This document shows, in pieces, positions 52,489 to 61,776 of a stretch of 64,000 nucleotides of DNA (position 1 is the stretch's first letter; the number at the start of each line of letters is the position of its first letter). A model generated the notes under the pieces. That model made no database searches and was not told the DNA's origin. It saw only the letters and a program-made list of their open reading frames with translations. The stretch comes from Komarekiella delphini-convector SJRDD-AB1 (GTDB lineage Bacteria; Cyanobacteriota; Cyanobacteriia; Cyanobacteriales; Nostocaceae). The stretch spans positions 1-64,000 of the forward strand of contig NZ_VJXY01000023.1 of the NCBI RefSeq assembly GCF_014831675.1, written 5' to 3'. The translations under genes were made by a program, and so were the position numbers.

Positions 52489-54189
52489 TTACTTAAAACA
52501 ATTATTGATAGCATTTGAAAATCCTACGGTTTTTGCTACTGCACGATCATAGTCTCCATTGACAGCCTGATCAACAATATTGATAGTATCTAATAATACA
52601 TCTCTGCATTGATTCTCGTCCCATAATGCTTGTTCTAGTGTTTCACAATATTTAATAAACTTATTAGATGTTATATCAGGCATAATTTTACCTGAAACTT
52701 GTATTCTTAGAATATTAAGAATGTAGTATTTAAATGGACTGTATTTAGGATCTATTAGTCTTTTTCTAAATAGAGCATCTAAACAAAATTTTGCATAGGC
52801 ACTAACGTAATATCCTATTGGGTGATGAGAAGGTAAAAATATTTTTTCTTTGGTTTCCTCTTGCAACCTTGTATGGTATCTACCTGCATTTTGAGCTTGG
52901 TCTAAAAACATAGACGCAAAGCATCTCATTTGAGAGCGTATATCTACTATTATTATTTTTTCAATATCATCTATTCCATTAAATTGCCTTGGTCTTCTTT
53001 CGTAGTAAAGCCGTTTTTCCTCTGGTATAGAATTATAGTATTCCTCTAATTTTTTTTGAAAGTCAGTTAATGCTTCAAGCTCCTCTAATTTAACAGGTGT
53101 TTGTCTATTGTTAGCTTTAATAATGTTATTTTTTAGTTTACTATCTCGATCTAAAGCAATTACTTTAATTGGTATACATAAAGAATCATCTATTGATTCT
53201 CGGCTATTATATAAAATGTAACTGGTTTGGCATCCATTAACGATTTGATAATCTTTAATAGTAATTAAGTCTCCAATAACATCAACATATTCAGCAACAA
53301 TAGTTATACCGTTGTTATATAATACAAAAAACTGACGCTCATCAGATTTTATCGTTGCTTCTATTTCTTGGTTTACATCATTTTCACCTTGAAAACCTCT
53401 TACGTTATCATAAAATAGGCCTCTAATTAGATTGTCATCATCATCAGTAATTAATTTCAAGTATTCGCTTGCTGGTAAAATTGCAATATATGCTTGGTTG
53501 ATATCTTCTATTTTAGGAATAGTAGCGCGTCTTTCAAACTTAATTTGTCTTGATATTTTGTTATTTGCTAATCTATATAAATTCTGAATGCCATTAGCAT
53601 CAATAGGATTAAATGTAACCCTTTCAAAAATCTCCATATCATCAAGTCTTTTTCTCAAACCCTCAATAGTTACCTTTAAATGTTTATCATCAAACCACTT
53701 GCCAGTTGTAACATAGTATAATTTACATATGGGCTTCCTATTTTTGAACAGACTACTTTTTTCATATATCAATCCCATTAGTTGAGACTTTTCTCTGATC
53801 TGAGCATTGGCTGGTAACTCAGATTCTTCATTAAAGAAATCTGTAGATCCTAATAAGAATTTAGCGATTTCACCTGCATCAAAACTACTACTAGTTTTGG
53901 ATTGAATTAAGATAAATTCAACATCTAAATATTTATTTCTTTTCTGCAAATCCTCCAGTTCTTCTTTTGAGTTAATTAAACTACCATTAACAATGATTGC
54001 AATGCCATCTAAGGCTTTATCACCACTGCCTCCGACATGGATTTCTTCGAGTCCAAATTGATAATTATATTCTTTGGAAATAACGTAATAATTAACAAAA
54101 TGCTCAAACAGGTCTGATTCTTTTAAATCTTCTGAGAAAGACTGTTGTTTTCTGAAAGTATTTAGTAAACCAACTGTAATTCTATCCAT
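52489..54189 (-). CDS. AIPR-family protein (abortive-infection phage-resistance type)
   Basis: This is a 566-residue protein. The middle carries the AIPR signature: LFYDNVRGFQGENDVNQEIEAT, FVLYNNGITIVAEY, IKDYQIVNGCQTSYILYNS and ANNRQTPVKLEELEAL. The N-terminal ~130 residues contain KALDGIAIIVNG and FILIQSKTSSS, which fits a Mrr-like restriction-endonuclease-fold core with Gln in place of Glu (D ... QxK). The family was named for phage resistance and is often found in defence islands. The gene is AT-rich compared with ileS beside it. It stands alone between ileS and a PIN toxin-antitoxin pair. Confidence 0.85.
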   Translation of the reverse strand: MDRITVGLLNTFRKQQSFSEDLKESDLFEHFVNYYVISKEYNYQFGLEEIHVGGSGDKALDGIAIIVNGSLINSKEELEDLQKRNKYLDVEFILIQSKTSSSFDAGEIAKFLLGSTDFFNEESELPANAQIREKSQLMGLIYEKSSLFKNRKPICKLYYVTTGKWFDDKHLKVTIEGLRKRLDDMEIFERVTFNPIDANGIQNLYRLANNKISRQIKFERRATIPKIEDINQAYIAILPASEYLKLITDDDDNLIRGLFYDNVRGFQGENDVNQEIEATIKSDERQFFVLYNNGITIVAEYVDVIGDLITIKDYQIVNGCQTSYILYNSRESIDDSLCIPIKVIALDRDSKLKNNIIKANNRQTPVKLEELEALTDFQKKLEEYYNSIPEEKRLYYERRPRQFNGIDDIEKIIIVDIRSQMRCFASMFLDQAQNAGRYHTRLQEETKEKIFLPSHHPIGYYVSAYAKFCLDALFRKRLIDPKYSPFKYYILNILRIQVSGKIMPDITSNKFIKYCETLEQALWDENQCRDVLLDTINIVDQAVNGDYDRAVAKTVGFSNAINNCFK

Positions 54190-54344
54190 AAGTAATAAAA
54201 CTCTATTTTATTTGTTAAAATTATACAACATTTTAGAGTTTATTACTTAACATAGACTTTTAAAAAAAAATACAATAGTTAGTTGTAATGGTGTGTCACA
54301 GCTAAGTGTTTTGTAGATGGATTGTCAAGGGTAAAATATATGGT

Positions 54345-54647
54345 ATGACTCAAAAAAGACTTATGACTCTAACCCTAAACTTGCCACCAGAATTAGAACA
54401 GTATCTTGCACAAGAAGCTAAACAGCAAGGGCTTTCTATGGAAACATATACTTTGCAGATTTTGCAAGAATATATTCTGCCAAAAGAGAAACAATCTAAA
54501 TTGGTTAATGTGCTTCAGTCTTGGATTAATGAGGGTGACGCTGATGAGCAGCAAGAAACAGGAGAGTACTTAATTCATACGTTAGATGAAGATAGATTAT
54601 CTTATCGTAAATTGTTTAGTGCTGAGTTAAAAGGTATAACTTGGTGA
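54345..54647 (+). CDS. Putative antitoxin, ribbon-helix-helix type
   Basis: This is a ~100-residue protein starting at the ATG at 54345 (MTQKRLMTLTLNLPP); 54363 is another choice. TLTLNLPPELEQYLAQEAKQ matches a ribbon-helix-helix DNA-binding N-terminus. The C-terminal half (ETGEYLIHTLDEDRLSYRKLF) is acidic and likely binds the toxin. Its stop overlaps the following PIN gene in a GTGA context, so they are translationally coupled. It probably represses its own promoter. Confidence 0.75.
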   Translation: MTQKRLMTLTLNLPPELEQYLAQEAKQQGLSMETYTLQILQEYILPKEKQSKLVNVLQSWINEGDADEQQETGEYLIHTLDEDRLSYRKLFSAELKGITW

Positions 54648-55063
54648 GTCAGGTTATTCTGTTGGATGCAGGGCCAATCGGTCTAGTCACAAACCCAAAG
54701 TTGTCTGCTGAAAGCTTTGCTTGCTCTAAATGGCTGCAAATACTCGTTTCCTCTAGCAGTCGAGTTATAATTCCTGAAATCGCCGATTATGAAGTGCGGC
54801 GAGAATTATTACGAGCAAACAAAGTTAAAGGTATTGCTCGTTTAGATGAGTTAAGTCAACTTCTAGAATATTTAGCAATCACAACAGCTGCAATGCGTCA
54901 AGCTGCATTATTGTGGGCGCAGGCTCGTCAACAAGGACAACCAACAGCTGGTGATAAGACAATTGACGGTGACATAATTTTAGTAGCTCAAGCTATAACT
55001 ATTATCGTTACAGATGTAGTGATCGCAACAACTAACGTTGGGCACTTATTTAGGTTTGTTTGA
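54644..55063 (+). CDS. PIN-domain toxin
   Basis: This is a 139-residue PIN-domain ribonuclease of the VapC type. The acidic residues are in ILLDAGPIG (first Asp), IPEIADYEVRREL (Glu) and KTIDGDIILVAQA (Asp); the last position, IATTNVGHL, lacks the usual Asp. It starts with GTG at 54644, overlapping the antitoxin stop by four bases. VapC-type toxins usually cut tRNA or rRNA. Paired with the preceding gene. Confidence 0.8.
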   Translation: MSQVILLDAGPIGLVTNPKLSAESFACSKWLQILVSSSSRVIIPEIADYEVRRELLRANKVKGIARLDELSQLLEYLAITTAAMRQAALLWAQARQQGQPTAGDKTIDGDIILVAQAITIIVTDVVIATTNVGHLFRFV

Positions 55064-55095
55064 GCCGATTTGTGGCAGAACATTAAAACAAGTTG

Positions 55096-55138
55096 AGTGA
55101 AACCCAACATTACGTTTAGGTTAACGTTGGGTTTCACT
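55096..55138. terminator. Bidirectional hairpin terminator
   Basis: AGTGAAACCCAAC (55096-55108) pairs perfectly over 13 bp with 55126-55138. It lies between the convergent PIN toxin and ycf66 genes. Confidence 0.75.
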
Positions 55139-55142
55139 AAAG

Positions 55143-55883
55143 TTAACTAGCCTGATTATCAGGTGGTACTACATCAGGCGGCGTTTCCGCTGGGGGAGCA
55201 AGTACCGCATCTGGAGCAATTTCCTCCACAGGAATTGGTTCTTTATCCTCAACTTCGGCATCTGGTTGCGCTGCTTCCACCAATTCGGGAGATGGGGGAT
55301 TTGGTGGAATGGCTTCCGGTACATTCTCGATTTTTGCTTCGGTGTCAGTAGTAGCACCTGCGTTTTCTACTGATTGTTCTGGTATGGGAGTAGTTTTGTC
55401 GATAATCTCAACAGCAGGTTGTGCCAGTACAGAGGTAATGTCTTCAGGTTTGGGGGTTGTGGGTGTCTTTTTACTCCCAGTCTGTTGCACCCGGTTTTTC
55501 GCGCCACTGAAGGTGTTACCAATACCCTGTTGCAACTGAGCAAGTCGTTGCTGAAGGGACAACTTATTCACCTGTTCCTGAATGCTAGTTTTTACTGTCT
55601 CAGGACTCGGTACTTGAGTTTGTTGTAGCAGTGGGGTTAGTTGCCGACGTAATGAAAGAGTTTGCCAGCCAAACCAAACTAAAAGAGCCACACTAGCCAC
55701 ATGACCCAACAGCAAACCTCCAGTAATGCGTGGTGCAAACACCCATAAGACTAATGCATAGAACAGCCCTACACCACTCCAAATAAAATCATTCTTGCGA
55801 TGGATTTCTGGGAAAAAGAAAGCTGATACGTAAATGGCTAAACTACCAAGACCCACCACTAAAGCTAGGACGTATGCCAGCAT
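55143..55883 (-). CDS. ycf66: Ycf66-family protein
   Basis: This is a 246-residue protein with three N-terminal membrane helices (LAYVLALVVGLGSLAIYVSAFFFP, FIWSGVGLFYALVLWVFAP, GGLLLGHVASVALLVWFGWQTL) followed by LRRQLTPLLQQTQVP, the typical Ycf66 end. The remaining ~150 residues are a low-complexity Pro/Glu/Ala-rich cytosolic tail. The family occurs in cyanobacteria and some plastids, and its function is not established. It is convergent with the PIN gene. Confidence 0.88.
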   Translation of the reverse strand: MLAYVLALVVGLGSLAIYVSAFFFPEIHRKNDFIWSGVGLFYALVLWVFAPRITGGLLLGHVASVALLVWFGWQTLSLRRQLTPLLQQTQVPSPETVKTSIQEQVNKLSLQQRLAQLQQGIGNTFSGAKNRVQQTGSKKTPTTPKPEDITSVLAQPAVEIIDKTTPIPEQSVENAGATTDTEAKIENVPEAIPPNPPSPELVEAAQPDAEVEDKEPIPVEEIAPDAVLAPPAETPPDVVPPDNQAS

Positions 55884-56225
55884 TATTTGGTTACTCCTTA
55901 CTGTGTCCTTTGACTAAGATTGGGGATTGGGTACTGGGGGTCGGGTACTGGGTATTAGATATTAGGAAGAAAAACTAATCTAGTAAATTAAATTCCTTCC
56001 CAGTCGCTAGTCCCCTAGTCCCTAGTCCCCAATCCCTCAAATAACAATTTTGCAAATTTTGCAAGTCAATTGTTGATTTAGATACAAATTAAAATTAATT
56101 ATCTGTGTTAGTTGTGGATTTTTGTCATTTATATCAACTCTTAAGGTCTTCTTTAGGAGAGAAGCAAAAATCTCAGACTACCCTTAAAGATAAAAGGATC
56201 TGCAAGAGTTAGCCAAAAATTTTCT
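55884..56225. other. Intergenic region with inverted heptamer-like repeats
   Basis: Between ycf66 and gnd (divergent). A purine block (GGGGATTGGGTACTGGGGG, around 55920-55940) and a pyrimidine block (CCTAGTCCCCAATCCC, around 56018-56034) are imperfect inverted copies, each built from 7-base units such as CTAGTCC. Further bases contain the promoters. No gene seen. Confidence 0.6.
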
Positions 56226-57656
56226 ATGACACTACAAAGCTTTGGTGTGATTGGTTTAGCCGTAATGGGCGAGAATATTGCTCTAAACGTCGAGCGTAAT
56301 GGCTTCCCAATTGCAGTTTATAACCGCTCCAGAGAAAAAACGGATGCGTTTATGGCGCAGCGTGCGCCAGGACGGAACGTCAAAGCCGCCTTTACCCTAG
56401 AAGAATTTGTCGCAGCATTGGAACGTCCTCGCAAAATCCTTGTGATGGTGCAAGCTGGTAAGCCAGTGGATGCGGTAATTGCTCAACTTAAACCCTTGCT
56501 AGATGAAGGCGATATCATTATCGACGGTGGCAACTCTTGGTTTGAGGATACAGAACGACGCACTCAGGAATTAGAACCCGTTGGGCTTCGGTATCTTGGT
56601 ATGGGTGTCAGTGGCGGTGAAGAAGGGGCGCTAAATGGCCCTTCTCTAATGCCCGGAGGTACAACAAGCTCCTACGAGTATCTATCACCAATTTTCAACA
56701 AAATTGCTGCCCAAGTCGATGATGGCCCTTGCGTCACGTATATTGGCCCTGGTGGTTCTGGTCACTACGTGAAGATGGTACATAACGGTATTGAGTACGG
56801 CGATATGCAGCTAATTGCTGAAGCCTACGACTTGCTGAAAAATGCCGCTGGACTTGACCATACTCAGCTACATGAGGTGTTCACCGAATGGAACACCACC
56901 GATGAACTCAATTCATTTTTGATTGAGATTACGTCCAATATTTTCCCCTACATTGATCCTGAAACCAATCTACCGTTGGTTGATTTGATTGTTGATGCCG
57001 CTGGTCAAAAGGGAACTGGACGCTGGACTGTACAAACTGCGTTGGAGTTGGGAGTTTCTATCCCCACAATTACAGCGGCAGTGAATGCCCGGATTATATC
57101 TTCCATCAAAGAAGAACGGGTAGCAGCATCCAAGATTCTCACAGGCCCATCTGGTAAGTATGATGGAAACATTAAAGATTTTGTCAATAAGGTGCGAGAT
57201 GCCCTCTATTGCTCAAAAATCTGTTCTTACGCTCAAGGCATGGCGCTGTTATCTACAGCTTCCAAGACATATAACTGGAATTTGAATCTGAGCGAAATGG
57301 CGCGGATTTGGAAAGGTGGCTGTATTATTCGCGCTGGCTTCTTGAACAAAATTAAGAAGGCTTTTAACGAAAATCCAGCATTACCTAACTTGCTATTAGC
57401 TCCTGAATTTAAGCAGACAATTCTCGACAGACAAACAGCTTGGCGGGAAGTGATAGCCACAGCAGCGACACTAGGAATTCCAGTGCCCGCATTTAGTGCA
57501 TCATTGGATTATTTTGACAGCTATCGCCGCGATCGCTTGCCCCAAAATCTGACTCAAGCACAACGCGACTACTTCGGTGCACACACTTACCTGCGTCTTG
57601 ATAAACCTGGAAGCTTCCATACTGAATGGGTTCCTATTGCTGAATCCGAGAAGTAA
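56226..57656 (+). CDS. gnd: 6-phosphogluconate dehydrogenase (decarboxylating)
   Basis: This is a 476-residue enzyme of the oxidative pentose phosphate pathway; it oxidises 6-phosphogluconate to ribulose 5-phosphate, CO2 and NADPH. The Rossmann motif GVIGLAVMGENIALN and NRSREKTD bind NADP. VSGGEEGALNGPSLMPGG and KMVHNGIEYGDMQLIAEAY (Lys/His/Asn active site) bind the substrate. The C-terminal tail (QAQRDYFGAHTYLRLDKPG) is typical of the dimeric enzyme. Full length. In cyanobacteria the pathway supplies NADPH in the dark. A strong terminator follows. Confidence 0.97.
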   Translation: MTLQSFGVIGLAVMGENIALNVERNGFPIAVYNRSREKTDAFMAQRAPGRNVKAAFTLEEFVAALERPRKILVMVQAGKPVDAVIAQLKPLLDEGDIIIDGGNSWFEDTERRTQELEPVGLRYLGMGVSGGEEGALNGPSLMPGGTTSSYEYLSPIFNKIAAQVDDGPCVTYIGPGGSGHYVKMVHNGIEYGDMQLIAEAYDLLKNAAGLDHTQLHEVFTEWNTTDELNSFLIEITSNIFPYIDPETNLPLVDLIVDAAGQKGTGRWTVQTALELGVSIPTITAAVNARIISSIKEERVAASKILTGPSGKYDGNIKDFVNKVRDALYCSKICSYAQGMALLSTASKTYNWNLNLSEMARIWKGGCIIRAGFLNKIKKAFNENPALPNLLLAPEFKQTILDRQTAWREVIATAATLGIPVPAFSASLDYFDSYRRDRLPQNLTQAQRDYFGAHTYLRLDKPGSFHTEWVPIAESEK

Positions 57657-57720
57657 ACTTTCATATCTCAATATCCGCAGATTGTGAAAGTCTAGAAAGC
57701 TTCAAAATTTAATTTTACTA

Positions 57721-57750
57721 GTGGCTCTGAGTTTCAGAGTCACTTTTTTT
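57721..57750 (+). terminator. Intrinsic terminator after gnd
   Basis: GTGGCTCTGA (57721-57730) pairs with TCAGAGTCAC (57734-57743) with one G-U pair, followed by eight T. Strong. Confidence 0.88.
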
Positions 57751-57789
57751 TGGAGAGTGCTGACTAAAGAAGTGCTGTTAGCGTAGCTC

Positions 57790-57817
57790 ATTACGAATTA
57801 CGAATTACGAATTACGA
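57790..57817 (+). repeat. Tandem heptamer repeat (ATTACGA)x4
   Basis: Four perfect copies of ATTACGA between gnd and the kinase gene, with a partial fifth (ATT). Confidence 0.95.
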
Positions 57818-57824
57818 ATTGGTA

Positions 57825-58961
57825 TTAGGAGTTATTATTACCAAGGTATTTAGCTTTTAATTCTTCCAATTCATCGTCTACTTTACTTTTAGTAGAAGGT
57901 TGAGATGTTGGGTTGGGCGGTTGGATTTTATTAGGTTGAGGTTTGCCACCACCCAAAAATTGAGTCTTCATTTCCTCTAATTCTTGGTCTATTTGACTAG
58001 GAGATTTTGTGACAAAGGGAGGTGTAGAAGGTGGGGATTGAGTAATAGGTTTTACTGGTATCGCTGGTGTAGTAGCTACTGGTGAATGTCGATTTAAGTC
58101 TTGGAGGACTTCATCTGCTGTTTGATAACGCCGAATTGGAATACTTTCCAGCATCTTGTCGAGAATGCGACTCAACTGATTGTTGACGGGAGTTTGCAAA
58201 TATTGTTGCCAAACCCATTTGTCGTTGTTGATATCATACGAGTCGAATGGCGATCGCCCAGTTAATAGATTAATACAAGTCGCACCCAAACTGTAGATAT
58301 CGCTAGCAAAAACAGCTCTACCTCTAATTTGCTCAGGGGCGACATATTCGGGACTACCTATACTAGTACCAGTTCTATTTAAAGCAGTGCTGGTGGCAGA
58401 TTTGGAAGCACCAAAATCTACTACAACTAGTTTGCGATCGCTCTGGCGTAAAATAATATTTTCTGGCTTAATATCGCGGTGAATAACTTGTCTGGCATGA
58501 CAAAATTGCAGTACTGGCAATAAATCATTCAATAGTTGCCGAATCTGCGTTTCATTGAAAACCCCTTTTTGTGCCAATTCCTGAGCTAAGTTTTGCCCAT
58601 CTATAAATTCTTGTACAAGATACTGGCGGTCATCGTGAGTGAAATATGCCAGCAGTTCGGGAATTTGCGGATGTTTACCCAATTCATCCAACTGTACCGC
58701 TTCTTGGGTGAATAACTCTACGGCTTTTTGCACTGTGTTAGTGCCTTGGGCTTGGGGATAAAATTGCTTAATTACACAGCGGGGTTTTGAGGGTTTATCC
58801 TCATCCACAGCTAAAAAGGTTCTGCCAAAACCGCCTTGTCCTATCGGTTTGATGGCACGGTAGCGTTCTTTAAGCAGTAACTTAGCACCACAAGTCAAAC
58901 AAAACTTGACATTATGAGGATTTTCTGGTTTGGGACAACGGGGATTAAGGCAGTAGCTCAT
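57825..58961 (-). CDS. Serine/threonine protein kinase with zinc ribbon
   Basis: This is a 378-residue kinase. The N-terminal 30 residues form a zinc ribbon (two Cys pairs: CLNPRC and CLTC). The kinase domain has IGQGGFGRTFLAVD (P loop), CVIKQF (Lys), VIHRDIKPENI (catalytic loop), VVDFGASKS (DFG), GSPEYVAPEQIRG (activation/APE) and SDIYSLGATCINLLTG. A Pro/Thr-rich linker then carries two copies of a short acidic motif, IDQELEEMKTQFLG and VDDELEELKAKYLG. No membrane helix, so it is cytosolic. The substrate is unknown. The gene is convergent with gnd. Confidence 0.93.
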   Translation of the reverse strand: MSYCLNPRCPKPENPHNVKFCLTCGAKLLLKERYRAIKPIGQGGFGRTFLAVDEDKPSKPRCVIKQFYPQAQGTNTVQKAVELFTQEAVQLDELGKHPQIPELLAYFTHDDRQYLVQEFIDGQNLAQELAQKGVFNETQIRQLLNDLLPVLQFCHARQVIHRDIKPENIILRQSDRKLVVVDFGASKSATSTALNRTGTSIGSPEYVAPEQIRGRAVFASDIYSLGATCINLLTGRSPFDSYDINNDKWVWQQYLQTPVNNQLSRILDKMLESIPIRRYQTADEVLQDLNRHSPVATTPAIPVKPITQSPPSTPPFVTKSPSQIDQELEEMKTQFLGGGKPQPNKIQPPNPTSQPSTKSKVDDELEELKAKYLGNNNS

Positions 58962-59039
58962 ACAGGCAATCGCTCTTATATGTCTTTATTTTCCCCTGTC
59001 CCAGACCAAAGGTAATTTATTAATGGATCTAGTTAACTT

Positions 59040-59459
59040 TTATATTCGCCAATTATCCAGCTTCAAGCTATAACCCAGTGCTTGAATCCGCTGATAGTGT
59101 GATAAATTGCCGCTTACTAAGGTTAAATTTTGTTGGATTGCGATCGCAGCAATTATAGCATCAGCAAGTCCTATTGGTTGCCCTGTTCGTTCTAAATCTG
59201 CATAAATGCGCCCTGCCAACTCAGCATCACTGAGTTGTAGTGTTAAAATTTGTGCCTCTATAATTTCAACAAAAAACTGCTGAATCTTATCTTCCCGTTG
59301 GCGCTTATGCCAGCCTTTGACAATCTCTAAAACTGTAATGGTGCAGATAGTATAGTAACCAAAGTTAGCATGATAGGCGGAAGCCCTAGCTGCAATGTGC
59401 CGATTAATGCCTTTGAGAATCTCTGAAAAAATATCGGTGTCAATTAGTACCTTATCCAA
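59040..59459 (-). CDS. vapC: VapC-type PIN-domain toxin
   Basis: This is a 139-residue PIN ribonuclease. The catalytic acids are in VLIDTDIFSEIL (Asp), TVLEIVKGW (Glu) and IGLADAIIAAIA (Asp); the last position is SGNLSHY (Asn). Full length for the family. The start overlaps the end of the antitoxin gene by 8 nt. Toxicity is neutralised by the upstream protein. Confidence 0.9.
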   Translation of the reverse strand: MDKVLIDTDIFSEILKGINRHIAARASAYHANFGYYTICTITVLEIVKGWHKRQREDKIQQFFVEIIEAQILTLQLSDAELAGRIYADLERTGQPIGLADAIIAAIAIQQNLTLVSGNLSHYQRIQALGYSLKLDNWRI

Positions 59460-59694
59460 AGCGTTGATTTAGTGGGTGTGCTGCCCGATCTTTCATGACC
59501 TCTTCTAGCATCTCATCTACTGACTCAGGATCGTCAGCAAATAGTCCTAACAATCGGTCTTTTGGTGGTTCTGCCATTGGGAGTTGTTCAATTGCGTATG
59601 CAATCAGTTCCGACAAGTCACAATGGCGTGACTTTGCTAAAGCATGTGCTTTCTCAAGGGTTTTTTTGTCGAGTTGCAGTTCTATTTTTTCCAC
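59452..59694 (-). CDS. VapB-like antitoxin
   Basis: This is an 80-residue protein starting MEKIELQLDKKTLEKAHALAK, followed by HCDLSELIAYAIEQLP, which fits a short ribbon-helix-helix-like DNA-binding part. The acidic C-terminus (DDPESVDEMLEEVMKDRAAHPL) is the likely toxin-binding segment. It is directly upstream of and overlapping the PIN toxin gene on the same strand, so the two form a toxin-antitoxin operon. Confidence 0.85.
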   Translation of the reverse strand: MEKIELQLDKKTLEKAHALAKSRHCDLSELIAYAIEQLPMAEPPKDRLLGLFADDPESVDEMLEEVMKDRAAHPLNQRFG

Positions 59695-59801
59695 GCTGCC
59701 TCATTTGAAAGCATTTGTACTAGCGCGATTTTAGCATTTTCGATATGCCGCGAGTGCCGGAGCGATCGCATTGATTGAAATTTGGCGTCATGCGAATGAT
59801 A

Positions 59802-60779
59802 TTACGTCTTGACAGGTAAAAGGGAAATTGTCCATAAAATGAGCAGGAAAATTAAGTAAATCGCGCTAACTAGCCCAAACTCAATCAGAGGAATATAGGT
59901 TACTTCGTAAATTCTGCCCAAGCCGCGTTCAGTCAGTCCATAAACGGCCAGTACACTCACTAAAAAGGCTGTGTAGATAGTACGTTTCATCGAGATACCC
60001 AGAGGTAGACCGTGAAGCTGAGTCAGCACAAGAATGCCAAAAAAACCAAAAAGAAATGTTGGCCATTTGCTCTGTCCTAGCATCCACGATACAACCACAC
60101 TATGTAAAAGCACTGAGATTTCCAAAGTGAATGTCCACCAACGATTTACATGGGTGCGGTTAAACATCAACGACGATTGGAGCAGAAGCAAGAACATATA
60201 GAGAAAACCAACTAAGTGCCCCAAAGTCGCTTCCATTGGATGATACCAGAAGGTGTAGATAGCGGCAAAGGAGAAAAAGTAGCCGTGGTACAGCTTAATA
60301 ATTCGCAAAAACTGTTGATGAAATGGAACAGAATTGCCAAAAAATAGCCCGCGTCGAGGTGTTTCCAAAATCAGTACGAATACCAGTAGGAGCACAACTG
60401 CACCTTGGGAAGCCCAAATTGAAGTATCTTGAGCCAAAGCATCATACCAAATATAAGTTTGGAGAAAGTGTAAGGCAATGAATACACTATTAATTGCAAG
60501 CATCAGGTAATTAATCGGATGCAACGCTGTTTTGTATTTCAACTGCGATCGCTGCGCCCACCATATACACGCCCAGATGCTAAACTGATGCCCAAGGTAC
60601 ATGCTCCAAGCCGTCGCTCGACTCCAAAAGGTCGGATTAGGAAGCTTCCAATAGTACCAGTTTAATCCTTGGTCAGGAAGTTTGATAATGCTTGCAGGAA
60701 TGCTCCCACCTAGCCAAATTGTATAAGTGAGGAGGATGCTTACAAAGATGCCTAAAAATAATACTCGGCGACCTGTCAT
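59802..60779 (-). CDS. Polytopic membrane protein of unknown function
   Basis: This is a 325-residue integral membrane protein with about nine hydrophobic segments, from VLFLGIFVSILLTYTIWLGG to SAIYLIFLLILWTISLLPV. Trp, Tyr and His are frequent at membrane borders (YYWKLPNPTFWSRATAWSMYLGHQFSIWACIWWAQRS, as separate segments). Conserved-looking pieces are LYHGYFFSFAAIYTFWYHPMEATLGH and LQSSLMFNRTHVNRWW. The pattern of His residues could bind a cofactor or metal. No family is recognised. It is followed by a MFS fragment on the same strand. Confidence 0.75.
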   Translation of the reverse strand: MTGRRVLFLGIFVSILLTYTIWLGGSIPASIIKLPDQGLNWYYWKLPNPTFWSRATAWSMYLGHQFSIWACIWWAQRSQLKYKTALHPINYLMLAINSVFIALHFLQTYIWYDALAQDTSIWASQGAVVLLLVFVLILETPRRGLFFGNSVPFHQQFLRIIKLYHGYFFSFAAIYTFWYHPMEATLGHLVGFLYMFLLLLQSSLMFNRTHVNRWWTFTLEISVLLHSVVVSWMLGQSKWPTFLFGFFGILVLTQLHGLPLGISMKRTIYTAFLVSVLAVYGLTERGLGRIYEVTYIPLIEFGLVSAIYLIFLLILWTISLLPVKT

Positions 60780-60957
60780 ATTAATTGGTAATTTATAATT
60801 CGTAATGGGCTACGTTCTAATGCAAAGACAGTAATTCGTAGTTGCAACAGACAAAATCCATAATGAGTTGGCAAAGCCTAACTCTGTGTATGCAATTACA
60901 GAACCTAATAAAGTAATAAAATCGGACGCAGAGAAGGTAGCGATCGCTAAAGCTGCC

Positions 60958-61146
60958 CTATAATGGTGTAAATAAGAACTGCATTAAAGAATAAATAGCT
61001 ATAAGTAGAGTCGCTTCATGAGATTTTGCGCCGAATTGCTTAGCATACAAAGGCAGTATTGGCAGGATAATTCCGAAGCCGAGTAAGTCTATAAATACAG
61101 TCAAAAATAAGACGAATATTGCCCTGCCATTATTCTTACTATCCAT
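60958..61146 (-). pseudogene. N-terminal fragment of an MFS transporter
   Basis: This is a 62-residue frame. The first membrane helix of a major-facilitator drug-efflux-type transporter (AIFVLFLTVFIDLLGFGIILPILPLYAKQFG) is followed by ATLLIAIYSLMQFLFTPL, and then a TAG where the family has Trp (TPLWG). Translating past the stop gives GSFSDRYL, similar to the GxxSDRxG motif, and then unrelated sequence. So only the first ~75 residues remain. Confidence 0.75.
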
Positions 61147-61245
61147 AGGTGCAATTCCCTTTTATAAACAATATGTGTAACTTTGATTAGTTTTATGGAC
61201 ATCAGGGAACGCTGACTATAAAGCTCCATTGAATGCAACCAGTAA

Positions 61246-61443
61246 TTAGTTCAACCAAAGTTCTTTAATTTGAACGTGGTTAAGCCAAATAGCGTGAAAC
61301 AAACCCACTATAAAAATTAAGCCAATAATACTACTAATAAAAGCAACTATAATCTCGTGCTTCCTTATGGCTTTTTGGATCTTGGCGTCTATGATGTCTT
61401 CTAATTCTTTGTATGACATTGAGTTTAATTGGATTAAAGACAA
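61246..61443 (-). CDS. Small single-helix membrane protein
   Basis: This is a 65-residue protein. A charged N-terminus (MSYKELEDIIDAKIQKAIRKHE) is followed by one membrane helix (IIVAFISSIIGLIFIVGLFHAIW) and a short tail. The amphipathic first half with the following helix is a plausible small membrane protein, but there is no family match. It could be a chance open frame. Confidence 0.4.
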   Translation of the reverse strand: MSLIQLNSMSYKELEDIIDAKIQKAIRKHEIIVAFISSIIGLIFIVGLFHAIWLNHVQIKELWLN

Positions 61444-61776
61444 GAGTTATGCGAAACTTACGTAATTACATAAGTTTGAGTATGTCCGAAATCTCTAACT
61501 TATTTGCTGAACTATAGTTAAGCTTTTTAAGCTTATACCAATTTGTGAAGATTTTGCACATAATATCAAACTCTAAAATCTTTGTTTGGCAATAGTTTTG
61601 AGTACAGCTATTATATGCACTTCAAAAATTAGTATTAGTAATAATTCTTGAAGAATAGTAATACACTTTGTCCAATCTAGATAGTAGTTTTGTTATTTTA
61701 TTAATAATCATTAATCAATTTTCTGAGGGTGTAGATATGCCTTTTAAATTCAAGCTATTTCGACGCCGTAAGAGTA
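61444..61776. other. Intergenic region without clear features
   Basis: These 333 bp are AT-rich. No gene, repeat or hairpin that I can support. Confidence 0.4.
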
